Origin: Nitrosomonadales bacterium
Lineage (GTDB): Bacteria > Pseudomonadota > Gammaproteobacteria > Burkholderiales > Gallionellaceae
DNA: 64,000 nucleotides
NCBI GenBank assembly: GCA_016235045.1
Contig: JACRME010000001.1
Coordinates: 62,001-126,000, forward strand
Direction: 5' to 3'
Below, one piece after another: positions 1 to 7,309 of this stretch. Under the pieces are notes generated by a model, which worked only from the letters and a program-made list of their open reading frames with translations, did no database searches and was not told the origin of the DNA. Every line of letters begins with the position of its first letter. The stretch's first letter is position 1. The translations under genes were made by a program, and so were the position numbers.

Positions 1-462
1 CCGCGCACCAACCTGGACGACCCCGGCATCGGTCTGCGCAACAACGGCCGCCGCGTCCTGACCTACGCCGACCTGCACACCCTCGGCGGGCCGATCGATG
101 CGCGCGCCCCCCTGCGCGAGATCGAGCTGCATCTCACCGGCAACATGGAACGTTACGCCTGGTCGCTCGACGGCCTCGAGTTCGGCAAATCCACGCCCGT
201 GCATTTCCGCCAGGGCGAGCGCCTGCGCGTGATCCTGGTCAACGACACGATGATGACCCATCCCATGCACCTGCACGGCATGTGGAGCGAACTGGAAAGC
301 GCGGACGGAAACTTCCAGGTGCGCAAGCACACCGTCAACGTGCAACCGGCGCAGCGCATCGCCTTTCTCGTCACCGCCGACGCCCCGGGCCGCTGGGCTT
401 GGCACTGCCACCTGCTCTTGCACATGCATGCGGGCATGTTCCGCGAAGTGGTCGTGGCCTGA
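1..462 (+). CDS. copA: Multicopper oxidase CopA, C-terminal part (5' truncated by window)
   Basis: The reading frame is open from base 1 to the stop at 460-462, so only the last ~153 residues of a periplasmic copper-resistance multicopper oxidase are present. Two copper-binding signatures are visible: HPMHLHGMW near base 258 and the C-terminal WHCHLLLHMHAGM, which carries the type 1/type 3 His-Cys-His ligands and axial Met. CopA-type oxidases oxidise Cu(I) in the periplasm. The CopB gene follows directly, as in classical copAB operons. The N-terminal domains and Tat signal lie outside the window. Identification as CopA rather than another multicopper oxidase rests on the CopB neighbour. Confidence 0.9.
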   Translation, partial: PRTNLDDPGIGLRNNGRRVLTYADLHTLGGPIDARAPLREIELHLTGNMERYAWSLDGLEFGKSTPVHFRQGERLRVILVNDTMMTHPMHLHGMWSELESADGNFQVRKHTVNVQPAQRIAFLVTADAPGRWAWHCHLLLHMHAGMFREVVVA

Positions 463-492
463 ATGCGGTGCCATCGGACAACGGAGAACAAA

Positions 493-1452
493 ATGACGAA
501 CAACCGAACGGGCATTGCAAGTGTTCCACCCTTGATAATGAAACCCGCCATGCCCGTTTCCCTCTCCCCAACCCTCTCCCGCAAGCGGGCGAGGGGGCGA
601 ACGAATCGCTGCGCAAGTTTTACGTTAATGCTTATCACTGCCGCCGTATTGGCGCTGGGCGCAACTTCCGTCCGGGCGGAAGAGGCCATGCCGGGCATGG
701 ATCAAGGCGCGATGGATCACGGCCACATGCAGGGCGGCAGCGCCCCACCCGATGCGCGCGACCCGCATGCCTACTCGGGGGGCCAGGACTTCGGCCCGAT
801 TCCGCGACCGCGTATGGGGGACGAGGAAAATTTCGGCTCGCTGCTGATCGACCGGCTCGAACGTGTGCACGCGCGCGGCAACTCGTCCACGGCGTATGAG
901 CTGCAGGCCCGCTTCGGACGCGACTATGACCGCGCCGTGCTCAAGGCCGAGGGCGACATCGACGGCGGCAAACTGCACGATGCGCACACCGAATTGCTTT
1001 GGGGGCACGCGCTGGCCGCCTACTGGGACACGCAACTCGGCGTGCGCTACGACAGCGGCACCGCGCCGGGCCGTGGCTGGCTGTCCTTCGGCATCCAGGG
1101 CCTGGCGCCCTACTGGTTCGAAGTGGACGCCACCGCTTATGTCGGCACACAGGGACGCACGGCATTCCGGTTTGCGGCGGAATACGAGTTGCTGCTGACG
1201 CAGAAGCTGGTTTTGCAACCGCGCATGGAAGCGAATTTCTATGGCCGGGGCGACGCCGCGCGCGCACTGGGCAGCGGCTTGTCCGATCTTGCCGTTGGGG
1301 TGCGCCTGCGCTACGAGATACGGCGCGAGTTCGCCCCCTACATCGGCGTAGAACAAGCTGCCAGGTTCGGGGGAACCGCGGATTACGCGCGGGCCGCCGG
1401 TGAAGACGCCAACGTGACGCAAGTCGTCGCCGGGGTGCGATTCTGGTACTGA
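493..1452 (+). CDS. copB: Copper resistance outer-membrane protein CopB
   Basis: About 319 residues. The start at 493 was chosen because GGAG lies 6 nt upstream; an ATG at 463 abuts the copA stop but has no ribosome site. A signal peptide with hydrophobic core LMLITAAVLALGA is followed by the Met/His-rich segment MPGMDQGAMDHGHM, typical of CopB, then the conserved PRMGDEE region and an outer-membrane beta-barrel ending in FWY. It should bind or sequester copper at the outer membrane together with CopA. Oddity: bases ~559-597, within the signal-peptide n-region, are a GC-rich palindromic repeat read in frame (SLSPTLSRKRARG), making the leader unusually long and basic. Confidence 0.88.
   Translation: MTNNRTGIASVPPLIMKPAMPVSLSPTLSRKRARGRTNRCASFTLMLITAAVLALGATSVRAEEAMPGMDQGAMDHGHMQGGSAPPDARDPHAYSGGQDFGPIPRPRMGDEENFGSLLIDRLERVHARGNSSTAYELQARFGRDYDRAVLKAEGDIDGGKLHDAHTELLWGHALAAYWDTQLGVRYDSGTAPGRGWLSFGIQGLAPYWFEVDATAYVGTQGRTAFRFAAEYELLLTQKLVLQPRMEANFYGRGDAARALGSGLSDLAVGVRLRYEIRREFAPYIGVEQAARFGGTADYARAAGEDANVTQVVAGVRFWY
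559..597 (+). repeat. GC-rich palindromic repeat, family A copy 1, inside copB
   Basis: The segment has the form CCCTCTCCCCAACCCTCTCCCGC-AA-GCGGGCGAGGGG, split here at its spacer; the last CCCTCTCCCGC and GCGGGCGAGGG nearly pair. The same core recurs in dinG (31320-31466) and acnA (46100-46141). It contributes about 13 codons to the CopB leader without a stop or frameshift. Confidence 0.75.
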
Positions 1453-1485
1453 GTCCCTCATTCTCATGGGATGATGTGGGCTCGA

Positions 1486-1491
1486 TATAAT
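1486..1491 (+). promoter_or_regulatory. Candidate -10 box upstream of CDF gene
   Basis: A perfect TATAAT lies ~98 bases before the start of the cation transporter and ~35 bases after the copB stop. The best upstream -35 (TTCTCA at 1461-1466) is poor and spaced 19. It suggests the transporter has its own promoter; a 19-base spacer would fit a MerR-type activator but no clear dyad is visible. Confidence 0.35.
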
Positions 1492-1588
1492 CTCGGCGAT
1501 AGCATTCCGCTTTGAAATGATGCAGGGCGACAAAAATCAGTGGATGATTGTAAAAATCAGCCCCAAGAATTAATAACTGGAGAGGGAA

Positions 1589-2209
1589 ATGGCAAATTGC
1601 TGCAACGACAAGGCTTGCGAACTGGAAGCGTTGCGCGGACGCCAGAGCTCCACGCTCAAGATCGTGCTGGCGATCAATGCCGTCATGTTCGTGGTCGAAC
1701 TGACGGCGGGATTGATCGGGCACTCTGTTTCGCTGGTGGCGGATTCGCTGGATATGCTGGGCGATGCGCTGGTGTATGGCTTCAGCCTGTACGTGGTGGC
1801 GCGCGGCGCCAGGATGAAGGCGAAGGCGGCGCTGTTCAAGGGGCTCATCATGCTGGGCTTCGGGCTGTTCGTGCTGGGACAGGCTGTCTACCGCATCGTT
1901 GTTCCGCAACTCCCCATGTTCGAAGCGATAGGCGCGATCGGCTTGCTGGCGCTGGCCGCCAACGGCATCTGTTTCTGGCTGCTGTGGAGCCACCGCGAGG
2001 ATGACATCAACATGAGCTCGGTGTGGCTGTGCTCACGCAACGACATCATCGCAAACACTTCCGTTCTGTTCGCCGCTGCGGGCGTGTGGCTGACCCAGTC
2101 CGGCTGGCCGGACATCACAGTCGGCCTGGCGCTGGCCGCGCTGTTCCTGCGCTCGTCGCTGCACGTGTTGCGCGAGTCCATCAAGGAACTGCGCGCAGCC
2201 GGCGATTGA
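1589..2209 (+). CDS. Short cation diffusion facilitator-type transporter (206 aa)
   Basis: A membrane protein of CDF character: six hydrophobic segments, an N-terminal Cys cluster (CCNDKAC) and the TM2 motif DSLDMLGD. It ends right after the last helix, so the cytoplasmic C-terminal metal-sensing domain usual in CDF proteins is absent. The TM5 site, normally HxxxD, reads NDIIAN here (DxxxN), so metal specificity probably differs from Zn-type CzcD. Start supported by GGAGAGGG just upstream. It lies between copper resistance and sulfide-response genes, consistent with metal efflux or import; the substrate is unknown. Confidence 0.75.
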   Translation: MANCCNDKACELEALRGRQSSTLKIVLAINAVMFVVELTAGLIGHSVSLVADSLDMLGDALVYGFSLYVVARGARMKAKAALFKGLIMLGFGLFVLGQAVYRIVVPQLPMFEAIGAIGLLALAANGICFWLLWSHREDDINMSSVWLCSRNDIIANTSVLFAAAGVWLTQSGWPDITVGLALAALFLRSSLHVLRESIKELRAAGD

Positions 2210-2229
2210 TGCATCGCGGGCCGTCGCAT

Positions 2230-2260
2230 GGCCAAGGGCAGGAATGTCCCTGCCCTGGCC
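2230..2260. terminator. Stem-loop between convergent genes
   Basis: GGCCAAGGGCAGG pairs with CCTGCCCTGGCC across a short loop (one bulged A). It sits in the gap between the CDF gene and the convergent ArsR-rhodanese gene. There is no strong T-run on either side, so intrinsic termination is plausible but unproven. Confidence 0.4.
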
Positions 2261-2269
2261 GGAGTGTAT

Positions 2270-2923
2270 TCATCTCTTGTCGGTGACCGCCCATTCGGCC
2301 ACGCCTTCGCGCAGATGCACTGCTGAGTAGCCTTCCTGCTGGAGCAAGGCGACGGCATCGACTGCCAGCAGGCAATAGGGACCGCGACAGTAGGCGACGA
2401 TGGCGCGATCCTTGGGCAACTCGCCCAGGCGCTGACGCAGTTCTTCCAGCGGTATCGACCTCGCGAACGGCAGATGCGCGTTCAGGTATTCTTCCGACGG
2501 CCTGACATCGAGCACCACCACCTCGCCCTTGCGCGCGGCTTTCATCAGGCTGTCGCGGTCGCTGTGCACCAGATCGTTCGGTTGTGTCGCGATCTTCTGC
2601 AACGACATCTGCAATTCGATCAGGCGCTCTTCCGCCAGCGTGTGGATCTGCACCCACAAGTCGGCCACCGATTTGTTTACCAGACGGTAATAGATGTTCT
2701 TGCCCTGCCGCTCCGTCTCCACCAACTGCGCCATGCGCAATTCGCGCAAATGCGCGCTGGTCAGCTTCACACTGATGGAAGCTTCTTTTGCCAGCGTCTC
2801 CACCGTTTTCTCGCCCTGACAGAGCAATTCGATCAGTTCCAGACGTTTGGGGCTGGAAAAAACCTTGCCTATCCGGGCCACTTGTTCGTACAGCAGGTCT
2901 TTGATCTTGCGCGCGCTTTTCAT
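2270..2923 (-). CDS. ArsR-family HTH regulator fused to a rhodanese domain
   Basis: About 217 residues from the preferred start at 2923 (MKSARKIKD); an ATG at 2959 would add 12 residues but has no ribosome site. Residues ~1-95 form an ArsR winged helix (SSPKRLELIELL, VKLTSAHLRELRMAQLV). Residues ~125-215 form a rhodanese domain with the active-site loop YCRGPYCLLA, whose first Cys can carry a persulfide. It is divergent from a DsrE-like gene and a persulfide dioxygenase gene, an arrangement recalling the BigR/SqrR sulfide sensors, which are ArsR proteins. Inference: a persulfide-responsive repressor in which the rhodanese domain may be sensor or enzyme. Confidence 0.85.
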   Translation of the reverse strand: MKSARKIKDLLYEQVARIGKVFSSPKRLELIELLCQGEKTVETLAKEASISVKLTSAHLRELRMAQLVETERQGKNIYYRLVNKSVADLWVQIHTLAEERLIELQMSLQKIATQPNDLVHSDRDSLMKAARKGEVVVLDVRPSEEYLNAHLPFARSIPLEELRQRLGELPKDRAIVAYCRGPYCLLAVDAVALLQQEGYSAVHLREGVAEWAVTDKR

Positions 2924-2973
2924 CGGATCAATCCATTGAATGGTGGAATGTATGAACATAACTGTAATTCATC

Positions 2974-3003
2974 TTGACAGTATTTAACAGCCAATGCTTT
3001 AAT
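2974..3003 (+). promoter_or_regulatory. Promoter of the DsrE/persulfide dioxygenase operon
   Basis: TTGACA at 2974-2979 and TTTAAT at 2998-3003 are separated by 18 bases, close to sigma-70 consensus. The start of the first gene is 45 bases downstream of the -10. The divergent regulator gene begins just upstream, so the region probably serves both directions. Confidence 0.6.
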
Positions 3004-3016
3004 CATTCCAATGATT
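3001..3016. promoter_or_regulatory. Palindromic operator candidate AATCATT-CC-AATGATT
   Basis: Perfect 7-base arms with a 2-base centre overlap the -10 box of the promoter at 2974-3003. Position and AT-richness fit an ArsR-type operator for the divergent ArsR-rhodanese regulator. A shorter dyad, CCATT-G-AATGG, lies at 2933-2943 near that gene's own start. Assignment to this regulator is inferred from proximity. Confidence 0.5.
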
Positions 3017-3047
3017 GTTGGATTGTTAATCGCCAAGGAGGTTTGTC

Positions 3048-3398
3048 ATGAAGACTTTATTCATCCTCAACGATGCCCCGTACGGCAGCGAACGCACTTA
3101 CAACGGCCTACGTCTGGCGGGTGCGGTGACCAAGCAGCCGGACAGTGCAGTACGCGTCTTTCTGATCGGCGACGGCGCATCTTCCGCGCACCGCAATCAG
3201 AAGGTACCCCAGGGTTTCTACAACGTCGAGGTGATGATCGGCAATGTGGTCCGCAACGGCGGCGAGGTCGGCATCTGCGGCACCTGCATGGATGCGCGCG
3301 GCATGGGCGATGGCGATATCGCCGACGGGACGCATCGCGGCACGCTGTCGGAACTGGCCGAGTGGACGATGTGGGCGGACAAGGTTCTGGTGTTCTAA
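3048..3398 (+). CDS. DsrE/F-like sulfur-carrier family protein
   Basis: A 116-residue soluble protein with the DsrE-like fold signature: N-terminal beta strand TLFILNDAPYGSERTYNGLRLAGA, split here by description only as the nucleotide/sulfur-binding loop region, and a C-terminal conserved block with two Cys in GICGTCMDARGM. These Cys are candidates for persulfide transfer, as in DsrE/TusD relatives. A strong AAGGAGGT ribosome site precedes the ATG. It is first in an operon with a persulfide dioxygenase and an MFS transporter, opposite an ArsR-rhodanese regulator, so a role as sulfane-sulfur carrier is likely. Confidence 0.82.
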   Translation: MKTLFILNDAPYGSERTYNGLRLAGAVTKQPDSAVRVFLIGDGASSAHRNQKVPQGFYNVEVMIGNVVRNGGEVGICGTCMDARGMGDGDIADGTHRGTLSELAEWTMWADKVLVF

Positions 3399-3403
3399 AA
3401 GAC

Positions 3404-3515
3404 TATTTGCCACAGAGAACACAGAGTACACAGAGAGGGCGGGCAGTTATTTCAACACTGCGCCCTGATTGTGGAAGCTGTCTTCTCTGTGGTCTCTGTG
3501 TCCTCTGTGGCAAAT
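3404..3515. repeat. Inverted repeat, family B copy 1 (CCACAGAG type)
   Basis: Left arm 3404-3434 and right arm 3484-3515 are near-complementary and are built from repeated CACAGAG/CTCTGTG units; the ends TTTGCCACAGAG and CTCTGTGGCAAA pair exactly. About 50 unrelated bases separate the arms. A second copy lies at 37204-37311. This copy is in the gap between the DsrE-like and persulfide dioxygenase genes and could fold into a long hairpin in the operon mRNA. Confidence 0.8.
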
Positions 3516-3561
3516 GGGTTGTGATTATTCAATTCGAAAGTCTGAAATTAGGGAGAGCGCG

Positions 3562-4293
3562 ATGTTTTTCAAACAACTGGCAACAAAAGAGTCTTCACTG
3601 TCGTATTTCTTCGGCTGCGGCACCAAGGGCAAATCCATGGCGGTGGACGTGGTCGCGGGCGACGAGGAGTGGTACATCGAGGAAGCGAAAAAGGCCAATG
3701 TCACCATCAACTACGTCATCGACACCCATGTCCACGCCGATCACTATTCCGGCGGCAGGAAACTCGCACAGATGGTCGGCGCGCCCTATTGCCTGCACGA
3801 GTCCGACAAAGGCCGCGTCAAATTCGATTTCGAACCGTTGAGCGACGGCCAGTCGCTCAACCTCGGCAACGTCAATGTCGAAGTGCTGCACACGCCCGGC
3901 CATACACCCGACAGCCTGTGCCTGCTGGTGACCGACATGCGCCGCGGCGAGTTGCCCTGGTTCGTCATCACCGGCGACACTCTGTTCGTTGGTTCCATCG
4001 GTCGTCCCGACCTGCTGGGTCGCGAGCAGGAGATGGCGGCGCAACTCTACGACAGCATCCACGCCAAGTTGCTGCACTTGTCCGGCGAAGTCGAGATATT
4101 CCCCGGCCATCAGGCGGGCAGCGTGTGCGGTGCAGGCATTTCCGGCAAACCCAGTTCTACCATCGGTTTCGAGAAACGCTGGAATCCGGGATTGTCGATG
4201 GACAAGAATGCCTTCGTCGAGTACCTGCTCAAGGATATCCCGCCGCGCCCGGCCGAGATGGACAGGATGGTTGCAGCCAATCTCGCGGGCTGA
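3562..4293 (+). CDS. ETHE1-like persulfide dioxygenase (MBL fold)
   Basis: 243 residues from ATG 3562, chosen for GGGAGAG 5-11 bases upstream. Metallo-beta-lactamase signature THVHADH at residues ~55-61, then HTPGHTPDS, a TGDTLF strand with the bridging Asp, and the terminal FPGHQ His. The motif order and length fit ETHE1/Blh-type glutathione-persulfide dioxygenases, which oxidise persulfide to sulfite using mononuclear iron. No C-terminal rhodanese domain is fused; a rhodanese is present instead on the divergent regulator. It probably acts in the cytoplasm to clear sulfane sulfur. Confidence 0.88.
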   Translation: MFFKQLATKESSLSYFFGCGTKGKSMAVDVVAGDEEWYIEEAKKANVTINYVIDTHVHADHYSGGRKLAQMVGAPYCLHESDKGRVKFDFEPLSDGQSLNLGNVNVEVLHTPGHTPDSLCLLVTDMRRGELPWFVITGDTLFVGSIGRPDLLGREQEMAAQLYDSIHAKLLHLSGEVEIFPGHQAGSVCGAGISGKPSSTIGFEKRWNPGLSMDKNAFVEYLLKDIPPRPAEMDRMVAANLAG

Positions 4294-4296
4294 ACC

Positions 4297-4376
4297 GTAG
4301 GGTGGGCACGCCTTTGGTGCCCACGCGGTATGTGCGACGTGAACCCGCGTGGGCACACAAACCGTGCCCACCCTAC
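4297..4376. repeat. Inverted repeat, family D (GTAGGGTGGGCACG)
   Basis: Perfect 14-base arms at 4297-4310 and 4363-4376. The 52 bases between them contain a second imperfect pairing (GTGCCCACGCG with CGCGTGGGCAC). It lies in the gap before the MFS gene and starts 3 bases after the dioxygenase stop, so it may act as a partial terminator or mRNA processing element. Confidence 0.75.
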
Positions 4377-4398
4377 AGCCAAATGTTTTTGAAAGTTG

Positions 4399-5712
4399 AT
4401 GACGATGCAACACGCAAACCTGACCCACGGCATCCGCGCCAACCTCGACCAGTTCCTGCATCAACTATTGCAGGTCATGCTGGTGGGCTTCACCATCGGC
4501 ATGATGCGCACGGTGGTGCCCGCATTGTCCGAATCCGAATTCGGCGTGCCGAAAAACTCGTTCATGCTGCTCACCGCCTTTGTGGTGGCCTTCGGTCTGG
4601 TCAAGGGCACGCTTAATTTCGTCGCAGGACGTTTGTCCGAACGCATCGGGCGCAAGCAGGTGTTGTTGCTGGGCTGGGCGGCGGCGCTGCCCATTCCCCT
4701 GCTGGTTTATTTCGCGCCGTCGTGGAGCTGGATCGTCGCCGCCACGGTGCTGCTCGGCATCAATCAGGGATTAACCTGGTCGATGACGCAGACCTCCAAG
4801 CTGGACATCACCCGCGCCGACCAGCGCGGCCTGACCATCGGCCTCAACGAATTCTCCGGCTATGTCGGTTTGGCGCTGGCGGGGATCATCACCGCCTATC
4901 TGGCGACCATGCTGGGGCCGCGCTCTGGGCTGCTGCTGTTCGGCATGACCACCATCCTGCTGGCCATGCTGCTCACGCTGCTGTGGGTCAAGGACACGCT
5001 GCCCTGGGCGAAGAGCGAGGCGGCAAAACACAAGGCGGGCATTGGCACGGGGCCGCTGGCGCGCTTCCCGACCAACATCGCCGCGCAGCCGACAACGTGG
5101 GAGGTGTTCACGCTGGTGTCCTGGCGCGACAAACGCCTCGCCGCCATCAGCCAGGCCGGACTGGTGGAGAAGTTCGTCGATGCGCTGGTGTGGGTGTTCT
5201 ATCCGGTGTTCCTCTACCAGCGCGGCGTGAGCCTGCCCGACATCGGCTGGATCGTCGGCGTGTACGGTTTCGTCTGGGGCGGCTCGCAATTCTTCACCGG
5301 CAAATTGTCTGATCACATCGGTCGCCACATTCCAAATGTACTTGGTATGTGGATCTGCGGCGCGGGCGTGGCGCTGATGCTGCTCGACGAGGGCATGGCG
5401 TGGTGGTCGCTGTCCGCCGCCGTCTCCGGCTTCGGCATGGCATTGCTGTATCCGAATCTTTCGGCCGCGGTGGCCGACATTTCGCACCCCAACTGGCGCG
5501 GCTCGGCCATCGGCATCTACCGCTTCTGGCGCGACCTGGGCTACGGCATCGGCGCGCTGGGACTGGGCATCGCCGCGCATTTCAGCGGCTCGGTGGAAGC
5601 GGCGTTCTGGTTCGTGGCGGTGTCGATGTTCCTGTCGGGCGGGATACTCTGGCTGTTCGGCGAAGAGACACACCCGCGCCTCAATCCGGCGGCATCGGGG
5701 AAGCCGGCATAA
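4399..5712 (+). CDS. MFS transporter linked to sulfide detoxification genes
   Basis: About 437 residues with roughly 12 hydrophobic segments. The MFS loop 2-3 signature appears as GRLSERIGRKQ and a second copy as GKLSDHIGRH after the central loop. ATG 4399 or 4405 could start it; GAAAG precedes both. Third gene after the DsrE-like and persulfide dioxygenase genes, so it may export a sulfur compound such as sulfite, or a related metabolite. The substrate cannot be read from the sequence. The central cytoplasmic loop (residues ~195-235) is long and Lys/Ala-rich. Confidence 0.78.
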   Translation: MTMQHANLTHGIRANLDQFLHQLLQVMLVGFTIGMMRTVVPALSESEFGVPKNSFMLLTAFVVAFGLVKGTLNFVAGRLSERIGRKQVLLLGWAAALPIPLLVYFAPSWSWIVAATVLLGINQGLTWSMTQTSKLDITRADQRGLTIGLNEFSGYVGLALAGIITAYLATMLGPRSGLLLFGMTTILLAMLLTLLWVKDTLPWAKSEAAKHKAGIGTGPLARFPTNIAAQPTTWEVFTLVSWRDKRLAAISQAGLVEKFVDALVWVFYPVFLYQRGVSLPDIGWIVGVYGFVWGGSQFFTGKLSDHIGRHIPNVLGMWICGAGVALMLLDEGMAWWSLSAAVSGFGMALLYPNLSAAVADISHPNWRGSAIGIYRFWRDLGYGIGALGLGIAAHFSGSVEAAFWFVAVSMFLSGGILWLFGEETHPRLNPAASGKPA

Positions 5713-5991
5713 CAGTCCCCTATGGATCGGTACTCGGGAAATCATCTTCCATCGGACAAACACCGACGGCAAATTTCCATTCTTCTTGCGCCAGAATCAG
5801 GCAAACGCCGATGGCAGTCTGCGCCTGCTCGGCACATGATCGTCGTTGCTGAATCTACCAACTCAAGACTGGCGTGCGAACGACAGTACGTGCGGGTGGA
5901 TGCGGCATTCCGCCAATTTCCTGTCTTTGTTACGAAGTGTTCCGCCAGTCCGTTCCGGCGGCCCGTTCCATCATTGAAAAGGAGCCCAACC
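5713..5991. other. Intergenic region without a recognised gene
   Basis: 279 bases between the MFS gene and the DUF1540-type gene. A frame is open from 5722 into the downstream gene, but its codon use and composition (His/Arg/Ser-rich, no ribosome site) look non-coding. No repeat or strong promoter was found. Confidence 0.4.
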
Positions 5992-6291
5992 ATGAAAAAA
6001 GTCACGCTTGAAATGCCGATGGTCGCCAAGTGCGCCGTCAACGAGTGCGCCTATAACGTGAACAGCAACTGCCATGCACGCGCCATCACCATCGGGGATG
6101 CCACCCACCCGGGATGCGACACCTTTATGGGGGCATCGCAGCATGCCAAGTCGGTTAACCGGATTGCCGGTATCGGCGCCTGCAAGACCGGCACCTGCAA
6201 GCATAACGAGGACTTCGAATGCATGGCCGACAGCGTGCAGGTGGGGATGGTTCACAACGAAGCGAATTGCCTGACGTTCGCCATGCGCTGA
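5992..6291 (+). CDS. Small Cys-rich DUF1540-type protein
   Basis: 99 residues from ATG 5992, with AAAAGGAG 7-14 bases upstream. Two similar Cys-containing halves are visible: CAVNECAYNVNSNCHARAI and CKTGTCKHNEDFECMADSV, each with the C-x4-C-x7-C spacing of DUF1540 domains, plus one Cys between them and one near the end. The pattern suggests a structural metal site (zinc or iron), but the function is unknown. Monocistronic between an MFS gene and the convergent DmeF-like gene. Confidence 0.7.
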   Translation: MKKVTLEMPMVAKCAVNECAYNVNSNCHARAITIGDATHPGCDTFMGASQHAKSVNRIAGIGACKTGTCKHNEDFECMADSVQVGMVHNEANCLTFAMR

Positions 6292-6332
6292 GGAATCGGG
6301 CGGGCGTGCCTGCGCACGCTTGCCGCACTGCT

Positions 6333-7283
6333 TCAGCCGTAACGGTGTATCTCGATGGTCGTATGCACGATCTCTTCGTGCTGGCCTAGCAGCGTGCGCA
6401 CTTGATCCGGCGTCAAGGTATCGCTGCGCGTCGCGATGGTCACGGCGCAACTATAGGCTTCCGTGCCGACGCGCCAGACGTGCAGGTCGACGATCCTGGT
6501 GCCGTCGGCATGTTCCAGCTGTTCCACGACTTCGCGTATCTCGTCGACGATGGGGTGATCCATTTCCCGGTCGAGCAACACCTTGCCGGTATCCAGCAAC
6601 AACCCTTTCGCCCAGATCGCCACCAGTGTCGCCCCGACAATGCCCATCGCCGGGTCCAGCCACGACCAGCCGTAAATCAACCCGCCCGCCAGCGCAACGA
6701 TGGCCAGCACAGAAGTGGCCGCGTCGGCGATGACGTGCAAATAGGCCGATTTCAGGTTCAGGTCGTGATGATGGTGATGATCGTGATGGTGATCATGCCC
6801 GCCGTGCTCGTGGTGGTGATGCCCGCCCTGCGACCTGCCCAGTATCACCGCACACGCGATATTGACCAGCAGGCCGATCACGGCCACAAAGATCGCTTCG
6901 CGATAGTGGATGGGCTGCGGCGAGAACAGCCGCTCGACCGAACTGAAGACCATCATGGCGGCAACGCCGAGCAGGAAGATGGCGCTGGCAAAGCCGCCCA
7001 GGATTTCGATTTTCCAGGTGCCGAAAGCAAACCGCGGATCATCGGAATAACGCCGCGCCGCGCCATAGGCAAAGGCGCTCAGCCCGATGGCGAACGCATG
7101 CGAACTCATGTGCCAGCCGTCCGCCAGCAATGCCATCGAGTTGAACCACCACCCGGCCACGATCTCCACCACCATCATGGTGGCGGTGATCCACATCACG
7201 GCGCGGGTGCCGCGCTCGGCAGCCGGGTTGCCGGTGTTGAATGCGTGATGGTGGGTGAGGCGCGATGTGTCGGTGGTTGGCAT
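6333..7283 (-). CDS. dmeF: CDF-family Co/Ni efflux transporter, DmeF-like
   Basis: 316 residues from ATG 7283; a longer frame runs back to 7397 but would overlap the upstream gene. Starts with a His-rich leader (LTHHHAFN), then CDF helices with the TM2 motif LADGWHMSSHA and the TM5 motif HVIADAATSVLA. Between TM4 and TM5 is a large His cluster (positions ~6762-6830, over 15 His), the metal-loading loop typical of DmeF. The C-terminal cytoplasmic domain is present. Likely exports Co(II)/Ni(II) from the cytoplasm. It follows a TMEM175-like channel gene by 26 bases, probably co-transcribed. Confidence 0.85.
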   Translation of the reverse strand: MPTTDTSRLTHHHAFNTGNPAAERGTRAVMWITATMMVVEIVAGWWFNSMALLADGWHMSSHAFAIGLSAFAYGAARRYSDDPRFAFGTWKIEILGGFASAIFLLGVAAMMVFSSVERLFSPQPIHYREAIFVAVIGLLVNIACAVILGRSQGGHHHHEHGGHDHHHDHHHHHDLNLKSAYLHVIADAATSVLAIVALAGGLIYGWSWLDPAMGIVGATLVAIWAKGLLLDTGKVLLDREMDHPIVDEIREVVEQLEHADGTRIVDLHVWRVGTEAYSCAVTIATRSDTLTPDQVRTLLGQHEEIVHTTIEIHRYG

Positions 7284-7309
7284 GGGTATACAGACAGTTA
7301 AATGATCGG

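Noticed and set aside
3404-3515. Repeated CACAGAG units considered as a CRISPR array
   Set aside because: The units are contiguous and arranged as an inverted repeat without spacers, and no cas gene is present.
5722-5991. Upstream extension of the DUF1540-type gene
   Set aside because: No ribosome site and non-coding composition; a good AAAAGGAG supports ATG 5992.
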